Shown: piece by piece, positions 1-7,852 of the stretch
How the letters are laid out: the number at the start of each line of letters is the position of its first letter
How positions within the stretch are numbered: the stretch's first letter is position 1
NCBI GenBank assembly: GCA_946223355.1
Contig: CAMIPB010000014.1
Span: 1-64,000 of the forward strand
DNA: 64,000 nucleotides
Direction of reading: 5' to 3'
Source: an uncultured Corynebacterium sp.
Lineage (GTDB): Bacteria > Actinomycetota > Actinomycetes > Mycobacteriales > Mycobacteriaceae
Made by a program: the position numbers and the translations under genes
Notes under the pieces: model-generated
Database searches by the model: none
What the model was told of the DNA's origin: nothing
Seen by the model: the letters and a program-made list of their open reading frames with translations, nothing else

Positions 1-1
1 G

Positions 2-1600
2 AACTACACCTCGAGCTACTCCGCGGAGGCCTCCCGTGAGGAGGTCGGCGTGGTTATTTCGGCGGCTGACGGTATTGCCCAGGTATCTGGCTTGCCTTCA
101 GTAATGGCGAATGAGCTGCTCGAGTTCCCAGGCGGCGTTATTGGCGTCGCTCAGAACCTTGACACCAACTCCATCGGTGTTGTGGTTTTGGGTAACTACG
201 AGTCCCTCAAAGAGGGCGACGAGGTCAAGCGGACCGGAGAGGTCCTATCTATCCCTGTGGGCGAGGAATTCCTCGGCCGCGTTATTAACCCATTGGGTCA
301 GCCAATCGACGGCATGGGCCCAATCAATGGCGAAGAGGACCGTGTCCTCGAGCTGCAGGCACCTTCTGTTTTGCAGCGTCAGCCAGTCGAAGAGCCAATG
401 CAGACCGGCATCAAGGCTATCGACGCAATGACCCCGATCGGCCGTGGCCAGCGCCAGCTGATCATTGGTGACCGTAAGACCGGCAAAACCGCGGTCTGCA
501 TCGACACCATTTTGAACCAGAAAGCTAACTGGGAATCCGGCGACAAGACCAAGCAGGTCCGTTGTATTTACGTCGCAATCGGCCAGAAGGGCTCCACCAT
601 CGCTGGTGTACGCCGCACTCTGGAAGAGCACGGCGCAATGGAATACACCACCATCGTGGCTGCCCCAGCTTCTGACTCTGCAGGTTTCAAGTGGTTGGCA
701 CCATTCTCCGGTGCGGCTTTGGGCCAGCACTGGATGTACCAGGGCAACCATGTCCTCATCATTTACGATGATCTGACCAAGCAGGCTGAGGCCTACCGTG
801 CGATTTCCCTGTTGCTGCGCCGCCCACCGGGCCGTGAAGCTTACCCAGGTGACGTCTTCTACTTGCACTCCCGTTTGCTGGAGCGTGCTGCAAAGCTCTC
901 CGACGACATGGGTGCAGGTTCTATGACCGCACTGCCTATCATCGAGACGAAGGCAAATGACGTATCTGCGTTTATTCCGACCAACGTAATTTCCATTACC
1001 GATGGTCAGGTCTTCCTTGAGTCCGACCTGTTCAACCAGGGTGTTCGCCCAGCAATTAACGTCGGTGTATCCGTCTCCCGTGTTGGTGGCGCTGCACAGA
1101 CCAAGGGTATGAAGAAGGTCGCAGGTAACCTGCGTCTTGACTTGGCTGCATACCGCGACCTCGAGGCATTCGCTACCTTCGCTTCTGACCTGGATTCCGC
1201 ATCCAAGGCACAGCTTGAGCGTGGTCAGCGTCTGGTTGAATTGTTGAAGCAGGCTGAGTCTTCACCTCAGCCAGTAGAGTTCCAAATGGTGTCCATTTGG
1301 CTCGCTGGCGAGGGCGTCTTTGACGTCGTTCCCGTCGAAGACGTACGTCGCTTTGAGTTCGAACTGCATGACCACCTGCAGCAGACCACCCCTCAGGTTT
1401 TTGAGCAGATTTCTGGTGGCAAGGCGTTGGAGGACGACTCCAAGCAGGCGCTGCTGGCAGCTGCAGAAGAATTCACGAAGTCTTTCCAGACCACCGAAGG
1501 CACCCCATTGGGTTCCGAGGAGCCTGTAGAGCCTTTGGATCCTTCTGAAGTTCAGCAGAATGAACTCTCCGTTTCCCGCAAGTCCCAGGCTAAGAAGTAG
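2..1600 (+). CDS. atpA: ATP synthase F1 subunit alpha (5' end missing)
   Basis: Non-catalytic nucleotide-binding subunit of the F1 head of the F-type ATP synthase at the inner face of the membrane. The reading frame is open from base 2, so the true start lies left of the window; only about the first 17 residues are missing, judged from the family N-terminus. The Walker A motif GDRKTGKT is encoded near 467-490 and the alpha-subunit signature (PAINVGVSVSRVGG) near 1050-1090. The acidic C-terminal tail after about 1500 is typical of actinobacterial alpha subunits. It is followed after 59 bases by atpG in the standard atpAGDC order. Confidence 0.98.
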   Translation, partial: NYTSSYSAEASREEVGVVISAADGIAQVSGLPSVMANELLEFPGGVIGVAQNLDTNSIGVVVLGNYESLKEGDEVKRTGEVLSIPVGEEFLGRVINPLGQPIDGMGPINGEEDRVLELQAPSVLQRQPVEEPMQTGIKAIDAMTPIGRGQRQLIIGDRKTGKTAVCIDTILNQKANWESGDKTKQVRCIYVAIGQKGSTIAGVRRTLEEHGAMEYTTIVAAPASDSAGFKWLAPFSGAALGQHWMYQGNHVLIIYDDLTKQAEAYRAISLLLRRPPGREAYPGDVFYLHSRLLERAAKLSDDMGAGSMTALPIIETKANDVSAFIPTNVISITDGQVFLESDLFNQGVRPAINVGVSVSRVGGAAQTKGMKKVAGNLRLDLAAYRDLEAFATFASDLDSASKAQLERGQRLVELLKQAESSPQPVEFQMVSIWLAGEGVFDVVPVEDVRRFEFELHDHLQQTTPQVFEQISGGKALEDDSKQALLAAAEEFTKSFQTTEGTPLGSEEPVEPLDPSEVQQNELSVSRKSQAKK

Positions 1601-1659
1601 TCACTTTTAGTGAGCTACGAATTAACCAACGATAAGACTTAGAGGGAGGAGAGTAAACC

Positions 1660-2643
1660 ATGGCTAATCTTCGCGAATTACGTGACCGCATTCGGTCCGT
1701 TAACTCGACCAAGAAGATCACCAAGGCACAGGAGCTGATCGCTACCTCGCGCATTACCAAGGCGCAGGCACGTGTTGAAGCTTCTATGCCATATGCCCAT
1801 GAGCTGACTAACGTCATGAACCGCTTGGCTGCGGCTAGCTCCCTTGATCACCCCATGCTCCATGAGCGTGAGGATGGTAAGGTCGCTGCAATTCTCGTGG
1901 TCTCTTCCGACCGCGGTATGTGTGGTGGCTACAACCACAACGTGTTTAAGAAGGCTGCTGAACTTCAGGCAATGCTTGAAGGCGCTGGATATGACGTAGT
2001 CCGCTACGTCACCGGCTCGAAAGCAGTGGGCTACTACAAGTTCCGTGACGCTGAGGTAGTTGGCGCGTGGACTGGTTTCTCCCAGGATCCAACTTGGGAA
2101 TCCACCCACGATGTTCGTCACCACCTCATTGACGGATTCCTTGCAGGTTCGAATGGCGAAGCCAAGTACCGTGAGGGCTTGAACGTTGCTGAAGGGTACA
2201 CCATCCGCGGCTTCGATCAGGTACACGTCGTTTACACCGAGTTTGAGTCCATGCTGACGCAAACCGCACGTGCGCACCAGCTGCTGCCCGTCGTACCGGT
2301 GATTAAGGACGAAGAATTCAACACTGGTGAATCCGCTTTGGATAGCGGAAACCCAGCGGAGGTTACTCCGGACTATGAATTCGAGCCAGATGCGGATACG
2401 TTGATGGCAGAACTGCTTCCTAAGTATGTTTCTCGCCGCTTGTTTGCGATGATGTTGGAGGCTTCGGCTTCTGAGTCCGCAGCTCGTCGTACCGCAATGA
2501 AGTCTGCAACTGACAACGCGACTGAATTGGTCAAAGACCTTTCCCGCGTGGCCAACCAGGCTCGTCAGGCACAGATTACACAGGAAATCACAGAAATCGT
2601 CGGTGGCGCTGGAGCGCTCGCCGAAAGCGCAGAAAGTGACTAG
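1660..2643 (+). CDS. atpG: ATP synthase F1 subunit gamma
   Basis: Central rotor stalk of F1, which couples proton flow through F0 to catalysis in the alpha/beta ring. The 327-residue product begins with the family N-terminus MANLRELRDRIRSV and ends with the paired helix (LFAMMLEASASESAARRTAMK) that forms the coiled-coil shaft. A strong ribosome binding site (GGGAGGAG) lies just upstream of the ATG. It carries the acidic insert around residues 210-245 seen in actinobacterial gamma subunits. The gene is only 3 bases from atpD, indicating coupled translation in the atp operon. Confidence 0.98.
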   Translation: MANLRELRDRIRSVNSTKKITKAQELIATSRITKAQARVEASMPYAHELTNVMNRLAAASSLDHPMLHEREDGKVAAILVVSSDRGMCGGYNHNVFKKAAELQAMLEGAGYDVVRYVTGSKAVGYYKFRDAEVVGAWTGFSQDPTWESTHDVRHHLIDGFLAGSNGEAKYREGLNVAEGYTIRGFDQVHVVYTEFESMLTQTARAHQLLPVVPVIKDEEFNTGESALDSGNPAEVTPDYEFEPDADTLMAELLPKYVSRRLFAMMLEASASESAARRTAMKSATDNATELVKDLSRVANQARQAQITQEITEIVGGAGALAESAESD

Positions 2644-2646
2644 ATA

Positions 2647-4101
2647 ATGACTACAGCTCTACAAGAGCAAAACGCACAGGCTTCGGCTACCGCCGGCCGC
2701 GTAGTGCGCGTCATCGGTCCGGTCGTCGACGTGGAGTTTCCGCGTGGCGAACTGCCGGCACTGTACAACGCACTGACGGTCGAGGTTTCCCTCGAAGCTG
2801 TTGCTAAGACCGTAACGCTTGAGGTTGCTCAGCACCTCGGCGACAACATCATTCGTGCCGTGTCCATGGCACCTACCGACGGCCTCGTCCGTGGTGCAGA
2901 GGTTGTGGACACTGGCAAGCCAATCTCCGTGCCAGTTGGTGACGTGGTCAAGGGCCACGTATTCAACGCACTGGGTGACTGCCTGGACGAGCCTGGTCTC
3001 GGACGCGATGGCGAGCAGTGGGGCATCCACCGTGAGCCACCTGCATTCGACCAGCTCGAAGGTAAGACCGAGATCCTCGAAACCGGCATTAAGGTTATTG
3101 ACCTTCTTACCCCTTACGTTAAGGGCGGCAAGATCGGTCTGTTCGGTGGTGCAGGTGTTGGTAAGACCGTCCTGATTCAGGAAATGATTACCCGTATTGC
3201 GCGTGAGTTCTCCGGTACCTCCGTTTTCGCAGGTGTTGGTGAGCGTACTCGTGAGGGCACCGACCTCTTCCTCGAGATGGAAGAGATGGGCGTGTTGCAG
3301 GACACCGCACTCGTATTCGGCCAGATGGATGAGCCGCCTGGAGTTCGTATGCGTGTGGCACTGTCCGGTTTGACCATGGCGGAGTACTTCCGCGATGTTC
3401 AGAACCAGGACGTGTTGTTGTTCATTGACAACATCTTCCGTTTTACCCAGGCAGGTTCCGAGGTTTCCACCCTTCTGGGTCGTATGCCTTCTGCTGTGGG
3501 TTACCAGCCAACTTTGGCTGACGAGATGGGTGTTCTTCAGGAGCGCATTACCTCCACCAAGGGTAAGTCGATTACGTCTCTTCAGGCCGTTTACGTCCCT
3601 GCGGATGACTACACCGACCCAGCTCCAGCGACCACCTTCGCGCACTTGGACGCAACCACCGAGCTTGACCGTTCGATCGCTTCCAAGGGTATTTACCCAG
3701 CTGTGAACCCATTGACCTCTACCTCTCGTATTCTGGAGCCGTCCATCGTGGGCGAGCGTCACTACGAGATTGCGCAGCGCGTCATTGGAATTTTGCAGAA
3801 GAACAAGGAACTCCAGGACATCATCGCCATCCTTGGTATGGACGAGTTGTCTGAAGAGGACAAGATTACCGTTCAGCGTGCACGTCGCCTCGAGCGCTTC
3901 TTGGGCCAGAACTTCTTCGTTGCTGAGAAGTTCACCGGTCTTCCAGGTTCTTACGTTCCTTTGAGTGACACCATTGACGCTTTCGAGCGTATCTGCAATG
4001 GCGAGTTTGACCACTACCCAGAGCAGGCCTTTAACGGCTTGGGTGGCTTGGACGATGTCGAAGCTGCGTACAAGAAGATGACTGAGAAGTCAGAGAAGTA
4101 G
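2647..4101 (+). CDS. atpD: ATP synthase F1 subunit beta
   Basis: Catalytic subunit of the F1-ATPase, making ATP from ADP and phosphate. The 484-residue protein has the P-loop GGAGVGKT at residues 167-174, the GERTREG motif, and the Walker B segment around DVLLFIDNIFR. Length and domain order (beta barrel, nucleotide-binding domain, C-terminal helical domain) match the family. It follows atpG by 3 bases and precedes atpC by 10 bases with an intervening GGAG. A 451-codon open frame on the opposite strand is a shadow of this conserved, codon-biased gene. Confidence 0.99.
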   Translation: MTTALQEQNAQASATAGRVVRVIGPVVDVEFPRGELPALYNALTVEVSLEAVAKTVTLEVAQHLGDNIIRAVSMAPTDGLVRGAEVVDTGKPISVPVGDVVKGHVFNALGDCLDEPGLGRDGEQWGIHREPPAFDQLEGKTEILETGIKVIDLLTPYVKGGKIGLFGGAGVGKTVLIQEMITRIAREFSGTSVFAGVGERTREGTDLFLEMEEMGVLQDTALVFGQMDEPPGVRMRVALSGLTMAEYFRDVQNQDVLLFIDNIFRFTQAGSEVSTLLGRMPSAVGYQPTLADEMGVLQERITSTKGKSITSLQAVYVPADDYTDPAPATTFAHLDATTELDRSIASKGIYPAVNPLTSTSRILEPSIVGERHYEIAQRVIGILQKNKELQDIIAILGMDELSEEDKITVQRARRLERFLGQNFFVAEKFTGLPGSYVPLSDTIDAFERICNGEFDHYPEQAFNGLGGLDDVEAAYKKMTEKSEK

Positions 4102-4111
4102 GAGAAGGCAC

Positions 4112-4486
4112 ATGTCATCCATCACCGTTGAATTGGTCTCCGTTGACCGTCTCGTCTGGAAAGGCGAGGCAACCATGGTTACTGCAGAGACCACCGAGGG
4201 TGAGATTGGTGTGCTTCCCGGCCACGAGCCAATGCTTGGTCAATTGATCGAGAACGGCGTAGTTACCATTACGCCAACTGAAGGTGACCGCCGTGTTGCC
4301 GCCGTGCAAGGTGGATTCTTGTCCGTCAGCGCGGAGAAGGTTACGGTGCTCGCTGATTGGGCCATCTGGGCCTCCGAGGTTGACGAGTCTCTGGCGACTA
4401 CTAATGTAGCGTCTGAGGACGAGTTGACTAAGTCTCGTGGTGATGCAGCGCTTCGTGCGTTGCGCCGCAGAAAGATGAGCCTTTAA
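4112..4486 (+). CDS. atpC: ATP synthase F1 subunit epsilon
   Basis: Small stalk subunit of F1 that links gamma to the c-ring and can inhibit ATP hydrolysis. The 124-residue product has the N-terminal beta-sandwich (SITVELVSVDRLVWKGEA, then GVLPGHEPMLGQL). The C-terminal helical part (about residues 88-124) is short and rich in Arg/Lys, as is common in actinobacteria. ATG 4112 is preceded by GGAGAAGG. It is the last gene of the atp operon; a strong terminator follows about 50 bases after the stop. Confidence 0.96.
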   Translation: MSSITVELVSVDRLVWKGEATMVTAETTEGEIGVLPGHEPMLGQLIENGVVTITPTEGDRRVAAVQGGFLSVSAEKVTVLADWAIWASEVDESLATTNVASEDELTKSRGDAALRALRRRKMSL

Positions 4487-4538
4487 GGCTCTCGTGGATG
4501 GGTAGTACCTGCCCTTCCTCTCCTTCTTGAACCTTAAG

Positions 4539-4585
4539 AATCCCACGTTCGCCGCTGGTCTAACCAGCGGTGGGGTGGGATTTTT
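4539..4585 (+). terminator. Rho-independent terminator of the atp operon
   Basis: A compound hairpin: outer arms AATCCCAC (4539-4546) and GTGGGATT (4575-4582), inner arms CCGCTGGT (4552-4559) and ACCAGCGG (4563-4570) around a CTA loop region, ending in a run of T. It lies between atpC and the DUF2550 gene. Confidence 0.93.
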
Positions 4586-4651
4586 GGCATTTTGTAGTAA
4601 GGTTTGTTTTTAATTCTTTCTACGCGATGGTTCTCAAGGGAGGTGTGAACT

Positions 4652-5107
4652 GTGCTGGACATTCTTTTGTGGGTAGCGGCTGTCTTGCTCATGGTCCTGT
4701 TGCTGCTCGCAGTCTGGCGTTTTCTCACCCTCCGTCATCAAGGCACCTCTGCGCTAGTGCGATCGCTTCCGAATCCTTCTACTAGGGGATGGCGGCACGG
4801 CGTTATCAAATATGGCGGACATTCCTTTTCCTTTTTCAAATTGCGTTCTGTTTCTCCACAAGCTGATTTAGAGCTCGACCGAAGTGAATTGGTTTTCCGG
4901 GAAACTCGTCAGCTTAGTGTCGGAGAAGCCGGTTTCATGGATTCACAATTTGTGGTGTGTGTCCTTGAATCAGCTTCTAAGACGTACGAAGTGGCTATGC
5001 ATTTGCGAGGTGCGATGGCATTGCGAGCATGGGTAGAGTCGGCTCCGGACAAACGCCAAGAGCGGGTCGATGTGCATCGCTTGCGTCGTAAATTTGATAA
5101 CAAGTAG
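4652..5107 (+). CDS. DUF2550 family membrane-anchored protein
   Basis: A 151-residue protein with one N-terminal membrane helix (LDILLWVAAVLLMVLLLLAV, residues 2-21) followed by a soluble domain of about 125 residues. It matches the actinobacterial DUF2550 family by its position after the atp operon and its segment of basic and tryptophan-containing residues (GWRHGVIKYGG). The start is GTG 4652, chosen because AAGGGAGG lies 8 bases upstream. The function is not established; the fold after the anchor resembles a small beta-rich domain. It is separated from nucS by 24 bases. Confidence 0.8.
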   Translation: MLDILLWVAAVLLMVLLLLAVWRFLTLRHQGTSALVRSLPNPSTRGWRHGVIKYGGHSFSFFKLRSVSPQADLELDRSELVFRETRQLSVGEAGFMDSQFVVCVLESASKTYEVAMHLRGAMALRAWVESAPDKRQERVDVHRLRRKFDNK

Positions 5108-5118
5108 GAGCTACAAGA

Positions 5119-5131
5119 TAGAGTAGAGCCC
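5119..5131 (+). promoter_or_regulatory. -10 element, leaderless start of nucS
   Basis: TAGAGT (5119-5124) followed by 7 bases and the ATG of nucS; no ribosome binding site is present, so the transcript probably starts at or next to the start codon. Confidence 0.6.
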
Positions 5132-5824
5132 ATGCGTTTAGTGATCGCCAGTTGCTCAGTGGATTATGTCGGCCGTTTGGATGCACATCTACCTGAGGCA
5201 AAACGCCTTATTTTAATTAAGGCGGATGGATCTGTTTCCATTCATGCTGATGACCGTGCTTTTAAACCGTTGAACTGGATGACTCCTCCGTGCTCACTGA
5301 CGGAGTCGAGCATTACAGACTTGGACGGGGAAGATACCGGCGACGCCCTGTGGATTGTAGAAAACAAAAAGGGGGAGCAGCTCCGCATCACTATCTCTGA
5401 GTTCCATCATGACACCGAGGTCGAGCTCGGAGAGGATCCTGGCTTGGTCAAGGACGGTGTGGAGGCACACCTGCAGGAGTTACTGGCTGAACACATTGGC
5501 ACTCTGGGTGAAGGTTACAGTCTGGTACGCCGTGAGTTTCCCACGGCTATTGGCCCAGTAGATATCATGGCCCGAGATGCTCAAAACAAACATGTAGCCA
5601 TCGAGGTGAAACGCCGTGGTGAGGTAGACGGCGTAGAGCAGCTCACTCGCTACCTTGAGCTGCTGAACCGTGATGCCTTGTTAGCTCCCGTCGCAGGTGT
5701 ATTCGCGGCTCAGCAGATCAAGCCTCAAGCGCGTACTCTTGCAGAGGATAGAGGAATACGCTGCGTTGTCTTGGATTATGACGAGCTTCGCGGGATCGAA
5801 TCGGACGAACTGCGACTGTTCTAA
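5132..5824 (+). CDS. nucS: Mismatch-specific endonuclease NucS (EndoMS)
   Basis: Endonuclease of the RecB-like nuclease fold that cuts DNA at mismatches. In actinobacteria and archaea this enzyme provides mismatch repair in place of MutS/MutL. The 230-residue protein has an N-terminal beta-rich DNA-binding/dimerisation domain (about 1-115) and a C-terminal nuclease domain. Nuclease residues can be seen: Asp144 in GPVDIMARD, Glu158 and Lys160 in AIEVKRRG, and Gln170 in VEQLTRYL. The start is set by the -10 element at 5119. A small Zn-ribbon gene begins directly after the stop codon and is probably translated from the same message. Confidence 0.95.
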   Translation: MRLVIASCSVDYVGRLDAHLPEAKRLILIKADGSVSIHADDRAFKPLNWMTPPCSLTESSITDLDGEDTGDALWIVENKKGEQLRITISEFHHDTEVELGEDPGLVKDGVEAHLQELLAEHIGTLGEGYSLVRREFPTAIGPVDIMARDAQNKHVAIEVKRRGEVDGVEQLTRYLELLNRDALLAPVAGVFAAQQIKPQARTLAEDRGIRCVVLDYDELRGIESDELRLF

Positions 5825-6136
5825 ATGCCGCGCAAGAATAGACGTTTATCGGGAACACGGGATAAGCGCGGAAAGCTTTTGCCGCAGCGTAGGTTGCCTG
5901 TCGACGGCGCGAGTTTGCTCGGCTCGCAGACTGTGGAAGGCCCCGGCTGGGATTTCGGGCGTCCGTATCGCATGCGCAGGGTTGGTCCCGCGGGAGCAAC
6001 GAAGTTCTATGTTTGCCCGGCTTGTAATCAAAACATTCCACCGAGACAAAGTCACATTGTGGCCTGGCCTGTTGAATCAGGGCGTGGCGTAGAAGATCGG
6101 CGTCACTGGCACACATCCTGCTGGGAACGTCGATAA
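5825..6136 (+). CDS. Small Zn-ribbon protein downstream of nucS
   Basis: A 103-residue basic protein of unknown function. Residues 1-30 are rich in Arg and Lys and probably disordered. The C-terminal half holds CPACNQNI, then HIVAWP and a HWHTSCW end, a pattern that could bind one zinc ion through two or three Cys and the His residues. The ATG follows the nucS stop with no gap and has no ribosome binding site, so translation is coupled to nucS. The layout suggests a nucleic-acid-linked role, but this is inference from charge and context only. Confidence 0.75.
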   Translation: MPRKNRRLSGTRDKRGKLLPQRRLPVDGASLLGSQTVEGPGWDFGRPYRMRRVGPAGATKFYVCPACNQNIPPRQSHIVAWPVESGRGVEDRRHWHTSCWERR

Positions 6137-6141
6137 GCAAG

Positions 6142-6154
6142 TAGTCTGGGGTTC
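6142..6154 (+). promoter_or_regulatory. -10 element, leaderless start of the thiamine-binding-family gene
   Basis: TAGTCT (6142-6147), 7 bases, then ATG 6155, with no ribosome binding site between. Confidence 0.55.
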
Positions 6155-6463
6155 ATGATTGTTGCATTTTCCGTGGCACCGACCCAGGTTCCCAATAGTG
6201 AAGCAGAAATGTCTGAAGCGGTCGCAGAAGCGGTCCGTGTTGTTCGCGCATCAGGTTTACCCAATGAAACTAATGCGATGTTTACACTCATTGAAGGTGA
6301 ATGGGATGAGGTGTTCGCGGTAATCAAGGAGGCGACTGAAGTCGTGCAAAAAGTGAGCCCGCGAGTGGGGCTTGTCATCAAAGCAGATATTCGGCCAGGA
6401 TATCCAGACCAGTTGCACCGAAAGGTTGCGTCCGTCGAAGAACACATCAAAGAAGACAACTAA
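6155..6463 (+). CDS. MTH1187/YkoF-type thiamine-binding family protein
   Basis: A 102-residue protein of the MTH1187 (DUF77) family, ferredoxin-like alpha/beta subunits that form tetramers; relatives bind thiamine or its pyrimidine part. Family marks are the N-terminal strand IVAFSVAPTQ, the helix with AVAEAVRVVRASGL, the TLIEGEWDEVFAVIKEA stretch, and the closing strand GLVIKADIRPG. The ligand in this organism is not shown. No thiamine gene or TPP riboswitch is nearby. The next gene starts 12 bases later with its own ribosome binding site (AAGGAG), so the two are probably cotranscribed. Confidence 0.8.
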   Translation: MIVAFSVAPTQVPNSEAEMSEAVAEAVRVVRASGLPNETNAMFTLIEGEWDEVFAVIKEATEVVQKVSPRVGLVIKADIRPGYPDQLHRKVASVEEHIKEDN

Positions 6464-6475
6464 GGAGCTTTCACT

Positions 6476-7414
6476 ATGACACATCCAAACAGCGGCTTCG
6501 TTGGCGGAGCGATTGATCTTGCACAGGTTAAAGCACGCGCAGAGGCTCGCGCCAAGGCACAAAACTCACCAGAAAGTACGAGTGAGGGATCTTCAGCGTT
6601 TGTCGTTGCCACAGAGGACAATTTTGAACAGGAGGTTATTCGACGATCTTCCCAGATTCCTGTAGTGGTGTTGGTGGGTACGGCTCGTACGGATGCTTCA
6701 GAGCAGCTAAAAGCTAATTTGAAGACACTGGCAGAACGCGGAAACAATACGTTTTCAGTAGCCTATGTGGACGCGGATGCGACTCCATCACTGGCGCAGG
6801 TTTTTGGCGTTCGTGCATTACCTACAGTTATCGCGCTCGGAGCTGGAACGCCTTTAACCAATTTCAAAGGCGCACAACCCATCGATGCCTTAGAGAAATG
6901 GGTTGAAGCTTTGGTGAAGCAAGTGGGGCCACAACTTGCAGGACATTCTGGCGGTGGGGACCAATCGAACTCAGGAGAATCGTTGCCTGATGAAGCTCCT
7001 GTGGATCCTCGTCTTGATGCAGCGATGGAGAAACTTAATGCTGGCGATTTCGATTCCGCTTTAGCTCTCTATGATGACATCTTGGAAGCTGAGCCCGACA
7101 ACCAGGAGATTAAGCAAGCACGTGATACTACGAAGTTGCTCAAGCGCTTGAATCCACGCGAGCGGGCGGGAGACCCGATTGCTGAAGCAGATGCGGAGCC
7201 GACGGATGTAGACAAACAGATGCTTGCCGCTGATGCAGAAATAGTTGCTGGAAATCCGCAGGGGGCTTTCAACCGATTGCTCAGCCTTATGCAAACCCAA
7301 CCTGCGGCGAAAGCCCAATTGCGGGATCGGCTCCTGGAATTATTCGGTATGTTTGATGCGAGTGATCCACGAGTTTTGGAAGCTCGTACGAAGATGGCGA
7401 ACGCTTTCTTTTAA
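6476..7414 (+). CDS. Thioredoxin-fold/TPR protein, CnoX (YbbN) type
   Basis: A 312-residue cytosolic protein with a thioredoxin-fold domain (about residues 40-160) and a C-terminal helical TPR-like region (about 180-312, LDAAMEKLNAGDFDSALALYDDILEAEPDN). This is the arrangement of the CnoX/YbbN co-chaperonins. The place of the redox CXXC motif reads ARTDAS, so there is no dithiol-disulfide activity; the domain is likely a protein-binding scaffold. The cis-proline segment is kept (VRALPTVIAL). The start is ATG 6476 after AAGGAG. The 3' end overlaps the convergent arsR by 4 bases. Confidence 0.87.
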   Translation: MTHPNSGFVGGAIDLAQVKARAEARAKAQNSPESTSEGSSAFVVATEDNFEQEVIRRSSQIPVVVLVGTARTDASEQLKANLKTLAERGNNTFSVAYVDADATPSLAQVFGVRALPTVIALGAGTPLTNFKGAQPIDALEKWVEALVKQVGPQLAGHSGGGDQSNSGESLPDEAPVDPRLDAAMEKLNAGDFDSALALYDDILEAEPDNQEIKQARDTTKLLKRLNPRERAGDPIAEADAEPTDVDKQMLAADAEIVAGNPQGAFNRLLSLMQTQPAAKAQLRDRLLELFGMFDASDPRVLEARTKMANAFF

Positions 7415-7779
7415 TCCATCGTGAGCAGTGTACGGAGTTGAGCGAAGGGCTCCGGGCGCACTTTATACAAGAGCGCGTTACCTGAGTGCACCCGTTCCAA
7501 AAGGCCGGCCTCAGTTAGTCTTTTCAGATGATGAGAAACAGTTGGTTGTGTAATGCCGAGGGCGTGGACTAACTTTGTCGCGGTTACCGTCGTGCAGTTG
7601 TCGGCGGCGATGATAGAGAGCATACGAAGCCTCGTTGGATCAGCCAGAATCTTGAGAAGTAGTGCAAAATTGTCGGCTTCTTCTAGTTCTAATGGGCGAG
7701 TAGTGAGCGCACAGCAATCATCTACTTCCGCTTGTGGGAAGGACGTGCAATCTGATTGGTTGTGCGCAAGACCTGTCAT
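7411..7779 (-). CDS. arsR: ArsR family arsenic-responsive repressor
   Basis: A 122-residue winged-helix repressor. The recognition helix region is ALGITQPTVSHHLKRL (about 73-88) and the wing follows (ERVHSGNALLYKV). Cysteines 22, 23 and 62 keep the exact spacing of Cys15-Cys16-Cys55, the As(III)/Sb(III) site of C. glutamicum ArsR1, so arsenite sensing by this unusual N-terminal site is very likely. It is transcribed away from acr3-arsC. A TATAGT hexamer 7 bases before its ATG suggests a leaderless message. Binding of arsenite should release the acr3 promoter. Confidence 0.93.
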   Translation of the reverse strand: MTGLAHNQSDCTSFPQAEVDDCCALTTRPLELEEADNFALLLKILADPTRLRMLSIIAADNCTTVTATKLVHALGITQPTVSHHLKRLTEAGLLERVHSGNALLYKVRPEPFAQLRTLLTMD

Positions 7780-7852
7780 ATTACTGACTATATCCGGGTT
7801 TTAACTAGCCATACAATTGGCAAAGATATAGATGAACGTCTATGTTTAGTGT
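7780..7852. promoter_or_regulatory. Divergent arsR/acr3 promoter with ArsR operator
   Basis: On the minus strand TATAGT (7787-7792) lies 7 bases before the arsR ATG. On the plus strand TATGTT (7841-7846) lies 6 bases before the GTG of acr3. An inverted repeat ATAGA-N6-TCTAT (7828-7843) overlaps the acr3 -10 element, a suitable place for ArsR to block transcription. Confidence 0.6.

Noticed and set aside
245..868. A 207-codon open frame opposite atpA
   Set aside because: Shadow of a conserved gene.
2659..4014. A 451-codon open frame opposite atpD
   Set aside because: It lies wholly inside a conserved gene, has no start signals and no protein likeness; it results from strong codon bias.
5697..6092. 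131-codon frame overlapping nucS and the Zn-ribbon gene
   Set aside because: Out-of-frame shadow; the coupled gene at 5825 explains the region better.
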